This document shows, piece after piece, positions 34,917 to 44,130 of a stretch of 64,000 nucleotides of DNA. The stretch spans positions 1 through 64,000 of the forward strand of contig DATAPW010000030.1 in NCBI GenBank assembly GCA_036265005.1. The letters run 5' to 3'. The notes under the pieces are model-generated. The model was not told where the DNA came from and ran no database searches. It saw only the letters and a program-made list of their open reading frames with translations. The number at the start of each line of letters is the position of its first letter. Position 1 is the first letter of the stretch. The DNA is from JAMXLO01 sp036265005. GTDB taxonomy: Bacteria; Pseudomonadota; Alphaproteobacteria; Acetobacterales; Acetobacteraceae. Made by a program: the position numbers and the translations under genes.

Positions 34917-36947
34917 TTACGGTCCTGCACGCTCGCTTCGCCGCAGCATCAGGGCGCCGCTGGCCAGCATCTCCGCCTGCCATCCGTCGCTCACCAGCGT
35001 CGTGGCGTCGAGCTGCGTCACGATGGCGGGGCCATCGAAACGGTCGCCGGCGCCCAGTTCTGCACGGTCGTAAACCAAGGCCTCCACCGAGCCGGCAGCA
35101 CTGTGGACGACCTGGCGGGCGATCGGCTTCGCACCCGCACCCGCCGTCAACGCTGGCCGCGGCGGCGCGGGGACGCTGCCTTCCGCCTCCACGCGCAACG
35201 TGACCAATTCCACCTTGGCGTCGAGCGCAAAACCGTTCAGTGCCTGATGCGCGTCGGCAAACACCACCTGTGCGGCAGCAGCGCCGCCCGGCCAGACGAT
35301 GGCAAGCTCCGAGCCCTGGCCTTCGTAACGCAACAGCGCAACGCGCGTGGTCTTCCTGTCATCGGCCGCGACGCACTCCGTATCGAACCAGGCATTCGCC
35401 TCCTGCTCCAGCGCAGCGAACACCGCATCGGCCGCGTCCCACTCATCGGGCCGCGGCAACGTCCGCGAGAACTCGGACTTCAGTGCAGCGGCCAGCAGTC
35501 CTTCGGCGCACAGCACGCCGGGCGCCGGCGGCACCAGCACGCGCGTGACGCCGAGTAGTTCCGCGAGCGCACAGCCATGCAGCGGTCCGGCGCCGCCGAA
35601 TGGCACCAGGGTGAAGTCGCGCGGATCGTGCCCGCGTTCGACCGACACCACGCGGATCGCGCCCACCATGTTCGAATCGGCGATCGCCAGGATCCCGCGC
35701 GCCGCATCGTGCAAGGACAACCCGAGCGGTTCGGCAACGCGCACGCGGATCGCCTGCGCCGCCAGCACGGTGTCAAGCGTCAAGCGGCCGCCCAGCAACG
35801 ACGTCGGCAAATGACCCAGCACGAGATGAGCATCGGTGACGGTGGGCTCCTCGCCGCCGGTTCCGTAGCAGGCGGGACCTGGCATGGCACCGGCGCTGGC
35901 GGGACCGACGGTCAGCGCGTCATCCGACAGCCGCGCGATCGAGCCGCCGCCCGCACCGATGGTCACCATGTCCACCATCGGCAGCGACAATGGCCACTCG
36001 CCGATCCGCCCGCGCTGGGTAAGCTGGATCTGTCCGCCGCGGAGCAGGCAGATATCCGCACTGGTACCGCCGATATCGACCGTGACGATGTCGCCGATGC
36101 CAGATGCCGCGGCGACGTCGCGCGCACCAACGACGCCGGCGGCCGGACCTGACAGCACGGTGAGCGCTGGCGCCCTGCCGATCGTGGCTGCGCCCGCGAC
36201 GCCGCCGTTCGACTGCATCAGCAGCAGCGGCGCCGTGATGTCTGCGTCGGCCAGGCGGCGTTGCAGGCGGGTCACATAGGTGGTGACCGCCGGCATCACG
36301 CCGGCATTCATGATGGTGGCGAGGCTGCGCTCGTATTCGCGGGCGACCGGCAATACGTCCACCGATGCGGTGATTGCGATCTCCGGCAATGCCGCGCGCA
36401 GCATCTCGGCCACGCGACGCTCATGCGCGGGATATGCGAAGGAGTGCAGCAGGCAGATCGCCACCGACTGCACATCGAGCCGGCGCAGCGTCGTTGCCAC
36501 GTCGTGCACGCTGGCTTCGTCCAGCGACATGAGCACGATACCGCCCGGACCGACACGCTCCGTTACTTCCAGCACGCGGGCCGGCGGCACGGGACGCTGC
36601 GGCTTCACCCAGGCGAACAGGTTGGCATGGCGCGGAATGTCCTGCCGGCCGATCTCCAGCACATGCCGGAAGCCGGAGGTGGTCACCAAAGCGGTGCGCG
36701 CGGTTTTGCCCTCCAGGATCAGGTTGGTGGCGACAGTGGTCCCGTGCAGCACGCGGTCAACCGCGGTCGGCTGTGCATCTGCGTCGGCCAGCGCCAGCAA
36801 CACACCGACAAGGAAGGCTTCGGATGGATCCGCAGGCGTGCTCGGTGTCTTCGCGCGCCAAAGTTGCCCGGTTGCGCGATCGGCCAACGTGACGTCGGTG
36901 AACGTGCCGCCGATATCCACCGCAACGATGAGGTCAGCCGATCGCAT
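34917..36947 (-). CDS. hydantoinase/oxoprolinase subunit A (HyuA-type)
   Basis: A 676-residue ATP-dependent cyclic-amide hydrolase subunit of the N-methylhydantoinase A/acetone carboxylase beta family. It opens LIVAVDIGGTFTDVTLAD (phosphate loop of the ASKHA fold), has LHGTTVATNLILEGKTA, and a second ATP-site motif DIVTVDIGGTSADICLL, then GAGGGSIA. Works with the B subunit encoded just upstream, overlapping by 14 bases. The substrate might be a hydantoin, 5-oxoproline or a related lactam; the nearby creatininase-family gene supports a cyclic amide. Confidence 0.93.
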   Translation of the reverse strand: MRSADLIVAVDIGGTFTDVTLADRATGQLWRAKTPSTPADPSEAFLVGVLLALADADAQPTAVDRVLHGTTVATNLILEGKTARTALVTTSGFRHVLEIGRQDIPRHANLFAWVKPQRPVPPARVLEVTERVGPGGIVLMSLDEASVHDVATTLRRLDVQSVAICLLHSFAYPAHERRVAEMLRAALPEIAITASVDVLPVAREYERSLATIMNAGVMPAVTTYVTRLQRRLADADITAPLLLMQSNGGVAGAATIGRAPALTVLSGPAAGVVGARDVAAASGIGDIVTVDIGGTSADICLLRGGQIQLTQRGRIGEWPLSLPMVDMVTIGAGGGSIARLSDDALTVGPASAGAMPGPACYGTGGEEPTVTDAHLVLGHLPTSLLGGRLTLDTVLAAQAIRVRVAEPLGLSLHDAARGILAIADSNMVGAIRVVSVERGHDPRDFTLVPFGGAGPLHGCALAELLGVTRVLVPPAPGVLCAEGLLAAALKSEFSRTLPRPDEWDAADAVFAALEQEANAWFDTECVAADDRKTTRVALLRYEGQGSELAIVWPGGAAAAQVVFADAHQALNGFALDAKVELVTLRVEAEGSVPAPPRPALTAGAGAKPIARQVVHSAAGSVEALVYDRAELGAGDRFDGPAIVTQLDATTLVSDGWQAEMLASGALMLRRSERAGP

Positions 36948-38691
36948 CGACGTAGCCCTTGCGGTGGAACGCCTTCACCGCTGACCTCGTCGCCCGCAGG
37001 GAGGCGGTCGCAGCTTGATCCACGGCGTCGTTGCCGATCACGACACCATAATCGCGCCGCGCCGCGTCGATCGACACGAAGCCGTCGTGAATGTCGTGCA
37101 GTACGTGGTCGGCCGGCCGATCGAACGGATGCCCGTAGCCGCCACCGCCGCCGGTCTCCAGCAGCAGGATATCGCCGCGGCGCAGCACCGTGCCGTCGGA
37201 CAATGGCGCAAGCTGCTGCTCGTGCGGCGTACCAGGGTTGACCACCGCGCGTCCGGTGCCGCCCTGCAGGCCACCCGCAACGCCCCACGGTGGATTGACC
37301 ACGCTGTCGATGCGCATCGACAGCACGGCATGCTCCGCCAGGACCTCGTATTCGCGCACCACCCCTGCCCCGCCGCGGAACCGCCCTGGGCCGCCGCTGT
37401 CGCAGTTGATGCCATAGCGCCGCAGCATGACCGGATAGCCGAGTTCCAGGAATTCGATGGGGTAGTTCTCCTGCGCGACGAAGTAGACCGCATCGATGCC
37501 GTCCGCCGTTGCCCGAGCGCCATAGCCGACGCCGACCCCATCCGACATCAGGAACGATTTTCCACCGGCGCTGCCGCGCAGCATGATGATGACGTAGGCC
37601 GAGTGCGCCGCCGGTGCGCTGCCGCCGGCGACATTCACCAGCCCGTTCAGCACCGCGAGGAACCGCATCATCGTCATGCCGCGCAGCCCGAGCGGCGCGG
37701 GAAAGCGCGGCCACAGCAACGACCCTTCGCGCAGCCGCACCTCGTCCAGAGCGCGCGGGCCGCCGGCGTTGCACACCTGCGCCGGATCGCCGCCGAGGAA
37801 GAACAGCCCAAGTGCCATCCCAGGCACGTCTGGGTTCATCAGGAAATTCACCGGGCCGGGCGCCTGGTCGTCGGTCTCGGTGGCGTCCAGGATGAAGCGA
37901 TCATCCGGCGTGCGGGTGAGCGCCAGCCGGATGAAGAATGGGCCGTTGCCGTGGCCGTCGGAGTCGATCGCATCGCTGAACCGGTGGGTACCGACCGCGA
38001 AAGTCTCCCGCAGTTTCGCCCGTACCAGTTCGCGGGTACGCGTGAACAACTGGCTGAAGGCTTCCGCAACCACCTGCGGTCCGAAGCGCTGCACGATCTC
38101 CGTCACGCGGCGCACCCCCAGATCCACCGACGCCATGAGTGCCCGCGCATCGCCGCGGCTCTGCGCCGGATAGCGCGAATTGCGGTGGAAGATCTCGAGT
38201 GCCGCCTCGTTCACCGTCCCCGCATCGATCAGCTTCGTGGGCGGGATGATGATGCCCTCCTGGAAGATGTCTGTGGCATCGGAACTGATCGAGCCGGGGC
38301 GCAATCCGCCGATATCGGAGAAATGCGCCCAGCCCATCACGAACGCCGCGCGCCGGCCTTCATGGAACACCGGCGCGAGAAACACCTGGTCGTTGGAATG
38401 CGACACCGCGCCGCGTGAGGCATAGCAGTCGCTGTACCAGTAAAGATCGCCCTCCCGCATCGTGTCGGGCGGAAAGCGGGCGAACACCGGCCCGGTGATG
38501 TCGCCGAAGATCGGCACCATCGAGCCGACCACCATGACGCCATCGGCGTCGAACAGGGCGGTGTAGAAATCCTTCTTCTCACGAATGAAGGCGCTGATCG
38601 CGGTGCGTTCCAGCAGCGCGTCCATCTCCGCCTGCGCCGCGCGGATCGCACCGCGAATGATCTCCAGCTTGATCGGATCGAGACGCTGCAT
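36934..38691 (-). CDS. hydantoinase/oxoprolinase subunit B (HyuB-type)
   Basis: A 585-residue partner of HyuA. Family landmarks are LDPIKLEIIRGAIRAAQAEM at the start, DITGPVFARFPPD and HSNDQVFLAPVF in the N-terminal half, and NCDSGGPGRFRGGAGVVREYE plus a GGGGYGHPFDRP glycine segment near the C-terminus. Its ATG overlaps the stop of the creatininase-family gene by one base (TGATG), and its 3' end overlaps hyuA by 14 bases. The three genes therefore form one coupled operon. Confidence 0.93.
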   Translation of the reverse strand: MQRLDPIKLEIIRGAIRAAQAEMDALLERTAISAFIREKKDFYTALFDADGVMVVGSMVPIFGDITGPVFARFPPDTMREGDLYWYSDCYASRGAVSHSNDQVFLAPVFHEGRRAAFVMGWAHFSDIGGLRPGSISSDATDIFQEGIIIPPTKLIDAGTVNEAALEIFHRNSRYPAQSRGDARALMASVDLGVRRVTEIVQRFGPQVVAEAFSQLFTRTRELVRAKLRETFAVGTHRFSDAIDSDGHGNGPFFIRLALTRTPDDRFILDATETDDQAPGPVNFLMNPDVPGMALGLFFLGGDPAQVCNAGGPRALDEVRLREGSLLWPRFPAPLGLRGMTMMRFLAVLNGLVNVAGGSAPAAHSAYVIIMLRGSAGGKSFLMSDGVGVGYGARATADGIDAVYFVAQENYPIEFLELGYPVMLRRYGINCDSGGPGRFRGGAGVVREYEVLAEHAVLSMRIDSVVNPPWGVAGGLQGGTGRAVVNPGTPHEQQLAPLSDGTVLRRGDILLLETGGGGGYGHPFDRPADHVLHDIHDGFVSIDAARRDYGVVIGNDAVDQAATASLRATRSAVKAFHRKGYVDAIG

Positions 38692-39437
38692 CAGTCGGCA
38701 ACGAACGCGCGATAGACCTCCACCATGTCGGCGACCGAGGCCCTGTAGAGCTGCGCCCCGTGTTCGGGCGTGGACAGCGACGGATCCGAACCAATGCGGC
38801 CGTCCGGAAAGCGCCGGCGATAATCGGCGCTGTCGAAGAACCCCGTGCTCTTCGGCGCCACCTTCGGCGACATCTGCGCATGCTTGATCGCAGTCGGCTG
38901 GTAGTGCTGCGCCAGGGACACCTCCGCCGCAGTCGCATGGCTGCCGTTCGAGTCGCCATAGAACTCCTTGGCCAGCGCCGTGGCGCGCGGCCCCTGCGAC
39001 CAGAACAGCATCTTGCAGCGCACCGGCGAGGGCTCACCCGGCGCGCGCATCGATGACGCGGCATAGACCTCATCGAACGCGGCGGTCACCGTGGCGACGT
39101 TGCCGCCGTGGCCGTTGATGAACAGGAAGCGCTCGAAGCCGTGCTTCACCAACGAGGTCACCACGTCGCCCACCAGCGCGATCAACGTCGAAGGCCGCAG
39201 CGTGATGGAACCGGCAAATCCGAGATGGTGCTGCGACATGCCGATGGTGAGCGTGGGCGCCACCAGTGCGCCGATCTCGTCGCCGACCCCCTTGGCGACA
39301 AACTCGGCATCCAGGTGATCGGTGCCGATCAGGCCATTTGGCCCATGCTGCTCGGTGGACCCGATCGGGATGATAATCCCGCGCGAGGTCCGCAGGTACT
39401 CCTCGACCTCATGCCACGTGGAAAGCGCGAGCTGCAT
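38691..39437 (-). CDS. creatininase-family amidohydrolase
   Basis: A 248-residue metal-dependent hydrolase of the creatininase/mycofactocin MftE family. Metal-binding motifs are GSTEQHGPNGLIGTDHLDAE near the N-terminus, NGHGGN in the middle and SHATAAEVSL later. Members open cyclic amides such as creatinine or related compounds. ATG 39437 is chosen because AAGGAG lies seven bases upstream and homologues begin with a short lead like MQLALSTWHEVEEYL; the open frame continues to 39554 through an intergenic repeat. It heads the operon with hydantoinase B and A. Confidence 0.9.
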   Translation of the reverse strand: MQLALSTWHEVEEYLRTSRGIIIPIGSTEQHGPNGLIGTDHLDAEFVAKGVGDEIGALVAPTLTIGMSQHHLGFAGSITLRPSTLIALVGDVVTSLVKHGFERFLFINGHGGNVATVTAAFDEVYAASSMRAPGEPSPVRCKMLFWSQGPRATALAKEFYGDSNGSHATAAEVSLAQHYQPTAIKHAQMSPKVAPKSTGFFDSADYRRRFPDGRIGSDPSLSTPEHGAQLYRASVADMVEVYRAFVAD

Positions 39438-39460
39438 GTTTTTTCTCCTTACGTCACCCA

Positions 39461-39543
39461 TCATTCCGAGGAGCGCTGCGACGCCTCGTTCACGGCGCTC
39501 ATCGGGAACGAGATTGCCGCGTCGCTGTGCTTCTCGCAATGAC
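39461..39543. repeat. TCATT...AATGAC inverted repeat, type common in alphaproteobacteria
   Basis: Starts TCATTCCGAGGAGCGCTGCG and ends GTCGCTGTGCTTCTCGCAAT followed by GAC. The two ends are imperfect reverse complements, roughly 18 of 24 positions. It fills most of the 122 bases between the creatininase and the alpha/beta hydrolase genes. Confidence 0.6.
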
Positions 39544-39559
39544 AGGACCCGCAATGGCG

Positions 39560-40426
39560 CTATTTGTGCGCCAGGAATTGCAGCAGCGCCGCATTGAACA
39601 GCGCCGGATCCTGCAGGAACGCGAAATGGCTGACGGCTGGCAGTATCAGCTCGCCTGCCCCGGGAATCAGCGACGCCATGTAATCGGTGTTCTCGCGCCT
39701 GATCGCCTCATCGTGGTCGGCATCGACGATCCAGGTCGGCACCTTGATGCCGCGCAACTCCGTTTCGGTAAAGTGCGGTTCGCTCGCCCACATCATGCTG
39801 ATGGTGTCGAGGAACGCCTTGAACTGCGTCGGTGTCGGCGACAGCTTTTGGTATTTATGCGCGGCGCGATCGATATACGCGGTGAACACCGGGCTCTTGT
39901 CAACGTCCTTCACACCGGACGGATCCGAGTTCGCCGCGAAGGCGAACAACCTGCTGAGTCGCTCCGGGTGATGAATGGCAATGTCGAGGCCGATGATCGC
40001 GCCGTCGCTCCAGCCCACCAGCGCAGCCTTGCGCACCTGCAACGTATCCATCAGCGCGAGCACATCCGACGCCATCGCATCATAGCCGATCGGCGCAGCG
40101 GTCCGCGTGCTGCGGCCGTGGCCGCGGCTGTCCAGCACGATGACCTGATAGCGCCTGGCGAGCACGGGGATCTGCAGCCCCCAATAGTCCGAATTTGCCA
40201 GGCCGCCATGCACCAGGATCACCGGATCGCCGTGGCCATAGACCGCGTACCACAACCAAATGCCGTTGACCGGCGCGGTGCCGCTGAGTTCCGGCGTCGG
40301 TAGCTCCGGCGTCGGAGGCAAATGCTCCCACGGGTATTGCTGCGCATCCGCCGGCCGGAACCAGACGACGGCAAGCAGGGTGAACAGGGCAAACTCGAGG
40401 CGGCGCGATCGTGGCCGGTCTAGCAG
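39560..40426 (-). CDS. exported alpha/beta hydrolase, apparent CTG start
   Basis: An alpha/beta-hydrolase-fold enzyme of about 288 residues with VILVHGGLANSDYWG (oxyanion region), nucleophile Ser in GWSDGA, and late acid/base pair DADHDEAI and SHFAF. Upstream of the domain the frame encodes an evident Sec signal peptide, RSRRLEFALFTLLAVVWF with cleavage after ADA. No ATG, GTG or TTG is in frame above it before a TAG. CTG at 40426, nine bases after GGGAG, is the best start. The conservative alternative is TTG at 40321, which would drop the signal peptide and has its Shine-Dalgarno only three bases away. Substrate unknown. Confidence 0.75.
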   Translation of the reverse strand: MLDRPRSRRLEFALFTLLAVVWFRPADAQQYPWEHLPPTPELPTPELSGTAPVNGIWLWYAVYGHGDPVILVHGGLANSDYWGLQIPVLARRYQVIVLDSRGHGRSTRTAAPIGYDAMASDVLALMDTLQVRKAALVGWSDGAIIGLDIAIHHPERLSRLFAFAANSDPSGVKDVDKSPVFTAYIDRAAHKYQKLSPTPTQFKAFLDTISMMWASEPHFTETELRGIKVPTWIVDADHDEAIRRENTDYMASLIPGAGELILPAVSHFAFLQDPALFNAALLQFLAHK

Positions 40427-40568
40427 TTCATTCTACTCCCTCACCCCTTCCGGTGCGCTGATATACCCCTTGGACAGCGCCTTCAAATCCTGGCAGCCAA
40501 CCCCATCATTAGGCTGAGCGGCGGGGCGGTCATCCCCGGCCCGCAATGTACTGGAGCAGATTGAGGTG

Positions 40569-40790
40569 ATGGCACACCGATACCAGATTTTCTGCGCATC
40601 CGTGTTCCTGCTTGCGGGATGTGGGGCAAACGCCGAGGTCACCGCCGACCAGGGCAGCGGGGTCCGCGGCTATCTGTATCATGACGCCAACCACTCCAAT
40701 CAGGTGGTCAGTCCTTCGCCCCAGGCCATTTACAACGGGACCCACGGCACGTGGCTGTGGCCACCGGCAGAAAACGACCGGCCTGGCTAA
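40569..40790 (+). CDS. small hypothetical lipoprotein
   Basis: A 73-residue protein MAHRYQIFCASVFLLAGCGA with a type II signal peptide and lipobox LAGC. The mature part is about 55 residues, polar, with a WLW motif near the end; no family recognised. A GAGG element precedes the start, though close. The next small lipoprotein gene starts 18 bases after its stop, so they are probably co-transcribed. Confidence 0.55.
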   Translation: MAHRYQIFCASVFLLAGCGANAEVTADQGSGVRGYLYHDANHSNQVVSPSPQAIYNGTHGTWLWPPAENDRPG

Positions 40791-40808
40791 CCGCCGTTGC
40801 GCCTTGGC

Positions 40809-40967
40809 ATGATCCGAAGGTTCCGGGCGCTCTGCGCCGTCATCATCGTGCTTGCGGGGTGCACCGCAGATCCCCGCGCGCCGGTCGTCCAGAGCAACGA
40901 GGTGAGCAGTTATTGGTTCAAGGACCAGGACCCGGCGAGATCTGCGGAACCTTCGTTGCCGCAGTAG
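40809..40967 (+). CDS. very small hypothetical lipoprotein
   Basis: A 52-residue frame: MIRRFRALCAVIIVLAGC, a compact lipoprotein signal with lipobox LAGC, then a 34-residue polar tail containing SSYWFKDQDP. The charged start, hydrophobic core and lipobox are unlikely by chance. It follows a similar small lipoprotein gene. No obvious ribosome-binding site was seen; translation may be coupled. Function unknown. Confidence 0.5.
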   Translation: MIRRFRALCAVIIVLAGCTADPRAPVVQSNEVSSYWFKDQDPARSAEPSLPQ

Positions 40968-40991
40968 GGTCGGCAGCGCAGAATTGGCCTA

Positions 40992-41010
40992 ACCAATTGA
41001 TTTAATTGGT
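40992..41010. terminator. AT-rich hairpin after the small lipoprotein genes
   Basis: A perfect 7-bp inverted repeat ACCAATT/AATTGGT around GATTT lies 24 bases beyond the second small lipoprotein stop. It has no T-run, so it could be a weak terminator or a binding site in the 298-base region before the STAND regulator. The rest of that region shows no gene. Confidence 0.35.
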
Positions 41011-41265
41011 GGACGCATACCAGCGAAGCCGCGCCAGCGGGATCGGGAGATCGTCACGCGCCACGCTGGGGAACCTTCGTTCGGGGCGGGGTCCAGATCG
41101 GCTGCTGATCGGGACCTCTGTTCGGCAATTTCCAAAGCTATTTCAGCAAGTTGTCCGAGCTCCCGGCCGGATCCCACTCCGGCGCCGATTCGCAGGTTGA
41201 CGCTACGCGGGGCGGATGCTCCATTTCCTGACAAGCTGATCTAACCCCCGTCGCAGGCCGATGGC

Positions 41266-44130
41266 ATGCCCTCCGACGATATTCGACCCGTCTACGCCTC
41301 GGGCGAGTGCGAGATTGATCTCGCTCGTCGCGAGCTTCGCGTCCTTGGTGCCCCCGTCCCGGTCGGTGGGCGCGCTTTTGAGATCATCGAAGTGCTGGCC
41401 CAATCGGCAGGGGAACTCGTCACCAAAGACGAGTTGATGGATCGCATTTGGCCAGGTGCGATCGTCATGGAAAATACGCTTCAGGTTCATACGGCCGCAG
41501 TCCGCAAGGCGCTTGGTCCGTATCGGAATTTGCTGAAAACCGAGTCGCGCCGCGGCTATCGCCTGCTCGGCGACTGGGCCGTCCGGCGCCACGACGCGGC
41601 AAGACCTCCAATCGGTCTCCAGCGGATGCGTATCGGCGGCGGGTCACCCGCAACCAACTTTCCTGCGCCCGTCACGCACCTCATTGGCCGTTCGGCGGCG
41701 GTGGCGCGATTACAGGACCTCATCTCCGCCTATCGGGTGGTGACGCTGACAGGACCTGGCGGCATCGGTAAATCCAGCCTTGCACTGAAAGTTGCTCGCG
41801 GCGCCGTCAATCAGTTCACCGACGGCGGCTGGTTGGTCGAGCTGGCATCGTTGACCGATCCAGGCCTCGTTCCGTCCACGGTCGCCCACGTGCTTGGGCT
41901 GGCGCTGGGCGGCGGAGAGGTATCTGCCGAGGCTGTTGCGAGAGCCATCGGCAGGCAGCATCAGCTGCTGGTTCTCGACAATTGCGAGCACGTCATCGAG
42001 GCCGTCGCACACCTCGCGGAGACATTCGTGCGCCTGTGCCCGCACACGACAATTCTCGCAACCAGCCGCGAAGTGCTCCGGATCGAGGGCGAGCACGTCT
42101 ACCGCGTGCCACCGCTCGATGTGCCGGCGGACGGCCAGGACGAACCGGACAGTATTCTAGGCCACGGCGCGGTGGAACTTTTTGTTACCAGGGCAAGAGC
42201 GCTGGGTTCGGGGCCGCCCAATGAGGATGATCTGTTGGCAATTGCGGCGATCTGCCGGCATCTCGACGGCATACCGCTTGCCGTCGAATTCGCCGCGGCT
42301 CGCGCTGCCATCCTGGGCATCCAACTGGTTGCAAACGGCCTAGGCGATCGCTTCGCACTGTTGACCAGCGGGCGTCGCACCGCGCTCGCCCGGCACCGGA
42401 CGCTGCGCGCCACGCTCGACTGGAGCTATCAGCTATTGCCCCCGGAAGAGCAGCGACTGCTGCGCCACCTGGCTGTGTTTCCGGCCGGGTTCACGCTCGG
42501 GGCTGCCGAAGCCGTAGGGACCGCCGCCGGTATCGCAGCACCGGTTGTGGTGGGGATCTCGAGCCTCACCGCCAAGTCTCTGCTTGATCGCGATGGTTCG
42601 GCGGCCATCACGCGATGGCGATTGCTCGAAACGACACGCGCCTACGCTTTGGAAGAATTGACCGCGAAAAATGAGCATCCGGCGGCAGCACGGCGCCACG
42701 CAGAGTACTTTCGTGACCTGATCGCCCCGGTAGCGACCAGCTCGATGCGGCTGAACGCTGACCAGGTCGCCCACTACAGCCGCGAACTCGACAACGTTCG
42801 TGCCGCTCTCGACTGGGCGTTCTCGCCGGACGGCGATCATGATCTTGGAGTGGCTCTCACCGTCGCCATTGTGCCGCTGCTAATTCAGCTATCGTTGCTG
42901 AGCGAATGCCGTGAACGAACCGAGCGTGCATTAGGCATCCTGGAAAGCAATCCAGCGACGGCGGCGACGCGGATGCGGCTTTCCGCCGCGCTTGGCTGGT
43001 CGCTGATGTACGGCGTCGGCCGCGCGCGGGAGACCGCGACGGCATGGGCCAGGACGCTTGAACTGGCGGAAATGCTGGACGACGCAGAATTTCGGCGGCA
43101 TGCATTGTGGGGTCTGTGCATCGATCAGTTCAACACCGGCAATGTTCGCACCGCGCTGTCATATGCTGAACGATTCGCCAGCCTCGTCAATGAATCCAGC
43201 AGTGCGATCGAACGGATGATGGCCGATCGTATCCTTGCCACGTCGCTGCATTATCTTGGCGATCAGATGCGCGCGCGTCACCACATCGATCGCGCGCTGA
43301 CACACGATGCGTGGCAGCCGCCGGAATCGCGTACGGTAAGCGCTGGCTTTGACCTTCTGGTGTCGACGCACTACTTCCAGGTGCGGATCCTGTGGCTGCA
43401 AGGCTTCGCCGAGAGGGCCGCTCGCGTGGTTGCACTGAATGTCGAAGAAGGTCAGGCGCTCCGGCAGGCTTTGTCCTTTTGCAGCGTACTGGGCCAGTCG
43501 GCATGCCCGATCACCTTGCTGTCCGGCGATCTCGACGAAGCCGAGCGATACGGCGTGATGTTACTTGAGCATACCGAGCAGCATCCGATACGGCTTTGGA
43601 ACATCTGGGCCCGGTGCTTCAATGGTCTGGTCATCGCGCGCCGCGGCGATGTCGAAAGAGGCGTGCGGGCATTGCGCGAGGGGCTGGAGCTGGCCGGCGA
43701 AGCCCAGCTCTTGCCTCGGTTCCTGCTGCTGCGTGGCGAGTATGCGCGACATCTCGGCGACGCCGGCGCGGTGGTCGAGGCGATCGAACTCGTCGACGGC
43801 ATGCTGGCAGCCTGCGAAGCGCGAGACGAAGGCTGGTATGTGGCCGAGCTTCTGCGCATCAAGGCGGAGCTGCTGATGAAGCGTGGCAGCCGGAGCGCGG
43901 ACGCCGATGCCGAAGCGCTGCTGCTTCGCTCAGTCGGCGAGGCGAACCGGCAGGGTGCACTCGCCTGGGAGCTGCGAGCTGCCACCAGCCTCGGGCGCCT
44001 TTGGGGCGGCTTGGGGCATCAGGCGGAGGCCCTCACGCTGCTGGCACCCGTCTACGCGCGATTCACCGAAGGCTTCGCAACAGCAGACTTGCGGACTGCC
44101 CGGGCCATGCTCGACAGCCTGAAGTCGTAA
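41266..44130 (+). CDS. winged-helix STAND ATPase transcriptional regulator with C-terminal helical repeats
   Basis: A 954-residue regulator. Residues about 8-103 are an OmpR/PhoB-type winged-helix DNA-binding domain (GGRAFEIIEVLAQSAGELVT, ENTLQVHTAAVRKALG, ESRRGYRLLGDW). Residues about 135-390 form an NB-ARC-type STAND ATPase with Walker A LTGPGGIGKSSLAL (163-171), Walker B HQLLVLDNCEHV, the sensor TSREVLRIEGEHVYRV and GIPLAVEFAAARA. The remaining ~550 residues are helical TPR-like repeats. Proteins of this build (AfsR/MalT-like logic) bind an unknown signal on the repeats, hydrolyse ATP and activate transcription. Base composition is visibly less GC-rich than neighbouring genes. Confidence 0.85.
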   Translation: MPSDDIRPVYASGECEIDLARRELRVLGAPVPVGGRAFEIIEVLAQSAGELVTKDELMDRIWPGAIVMENTLQVHTAAVRKALGPYRNLLKTESRRGYRLLGDWAVRRHDAARPPIGLQRMRIGGGSPATNFPAPVTHLIGRSAAVARLQDLISAYRVVTLTGPGGIGKSSLALKVARGAVNQFTDGGWLVELASLTDPGLVPSTVAHVLGLALGGGEVSAEAVARAIGRQHQLLVLDNCEHVIEAVAHLAETFVRLCPHTTILATSREVLRIEGEHVYRVPPLDVPADGQDEPDSILGHGAVELFVTRARALGSGPPNEDDLLAIAAICRHLDGIPLAVEFAAARAAILGIQLVANGLGDRFALLTSGRRTALARHRTLRATLDWSYQLLPPEEQRLLRHLAVFPAGFTLGAAEAVGTAAGIAAPVVVGISSLTAKSLLDRDGSAAITRWRLLETTRAYALEELTAKNEHPAAARRHAEYFRDLIAPVATSSMRLNADQVAHYSRELDNVRAALDWAFSPDGDHDLGVALTVAIVPLLIQLSLLSECRERTERALGILESNPATAATRMRLSAALGWSLMYGVGRARETATAWARTLELAEMLDDAEFRRHALWGLCIDQFNTGNVRTALSYAERFASLVNESSSAIERMMADRILATSLHYLGDQMRARHHIDRALTHDAWQPPESRTVSAGFDLLVSTHYFQVRILWLQGFAERAARVVALNVEEGQALRQALSFCSVLGQSACPITLLSGDLDEAERYGVMLLEHTEQHPIRLWNIWARCFNGLVIARRGDVERGVRALREGLELAGEAQLLPRFLLLRGEYARHLGDAGAVVEAIELVDGMLAACEARDEGWYVAELLRIKAELLMKRGSRSADADAEALLLRSVGEANRQGALAWELRAATSLGRLWGGLGHQAEALTLLAPVYARFTEGFATADLRTARAMLDSLKS

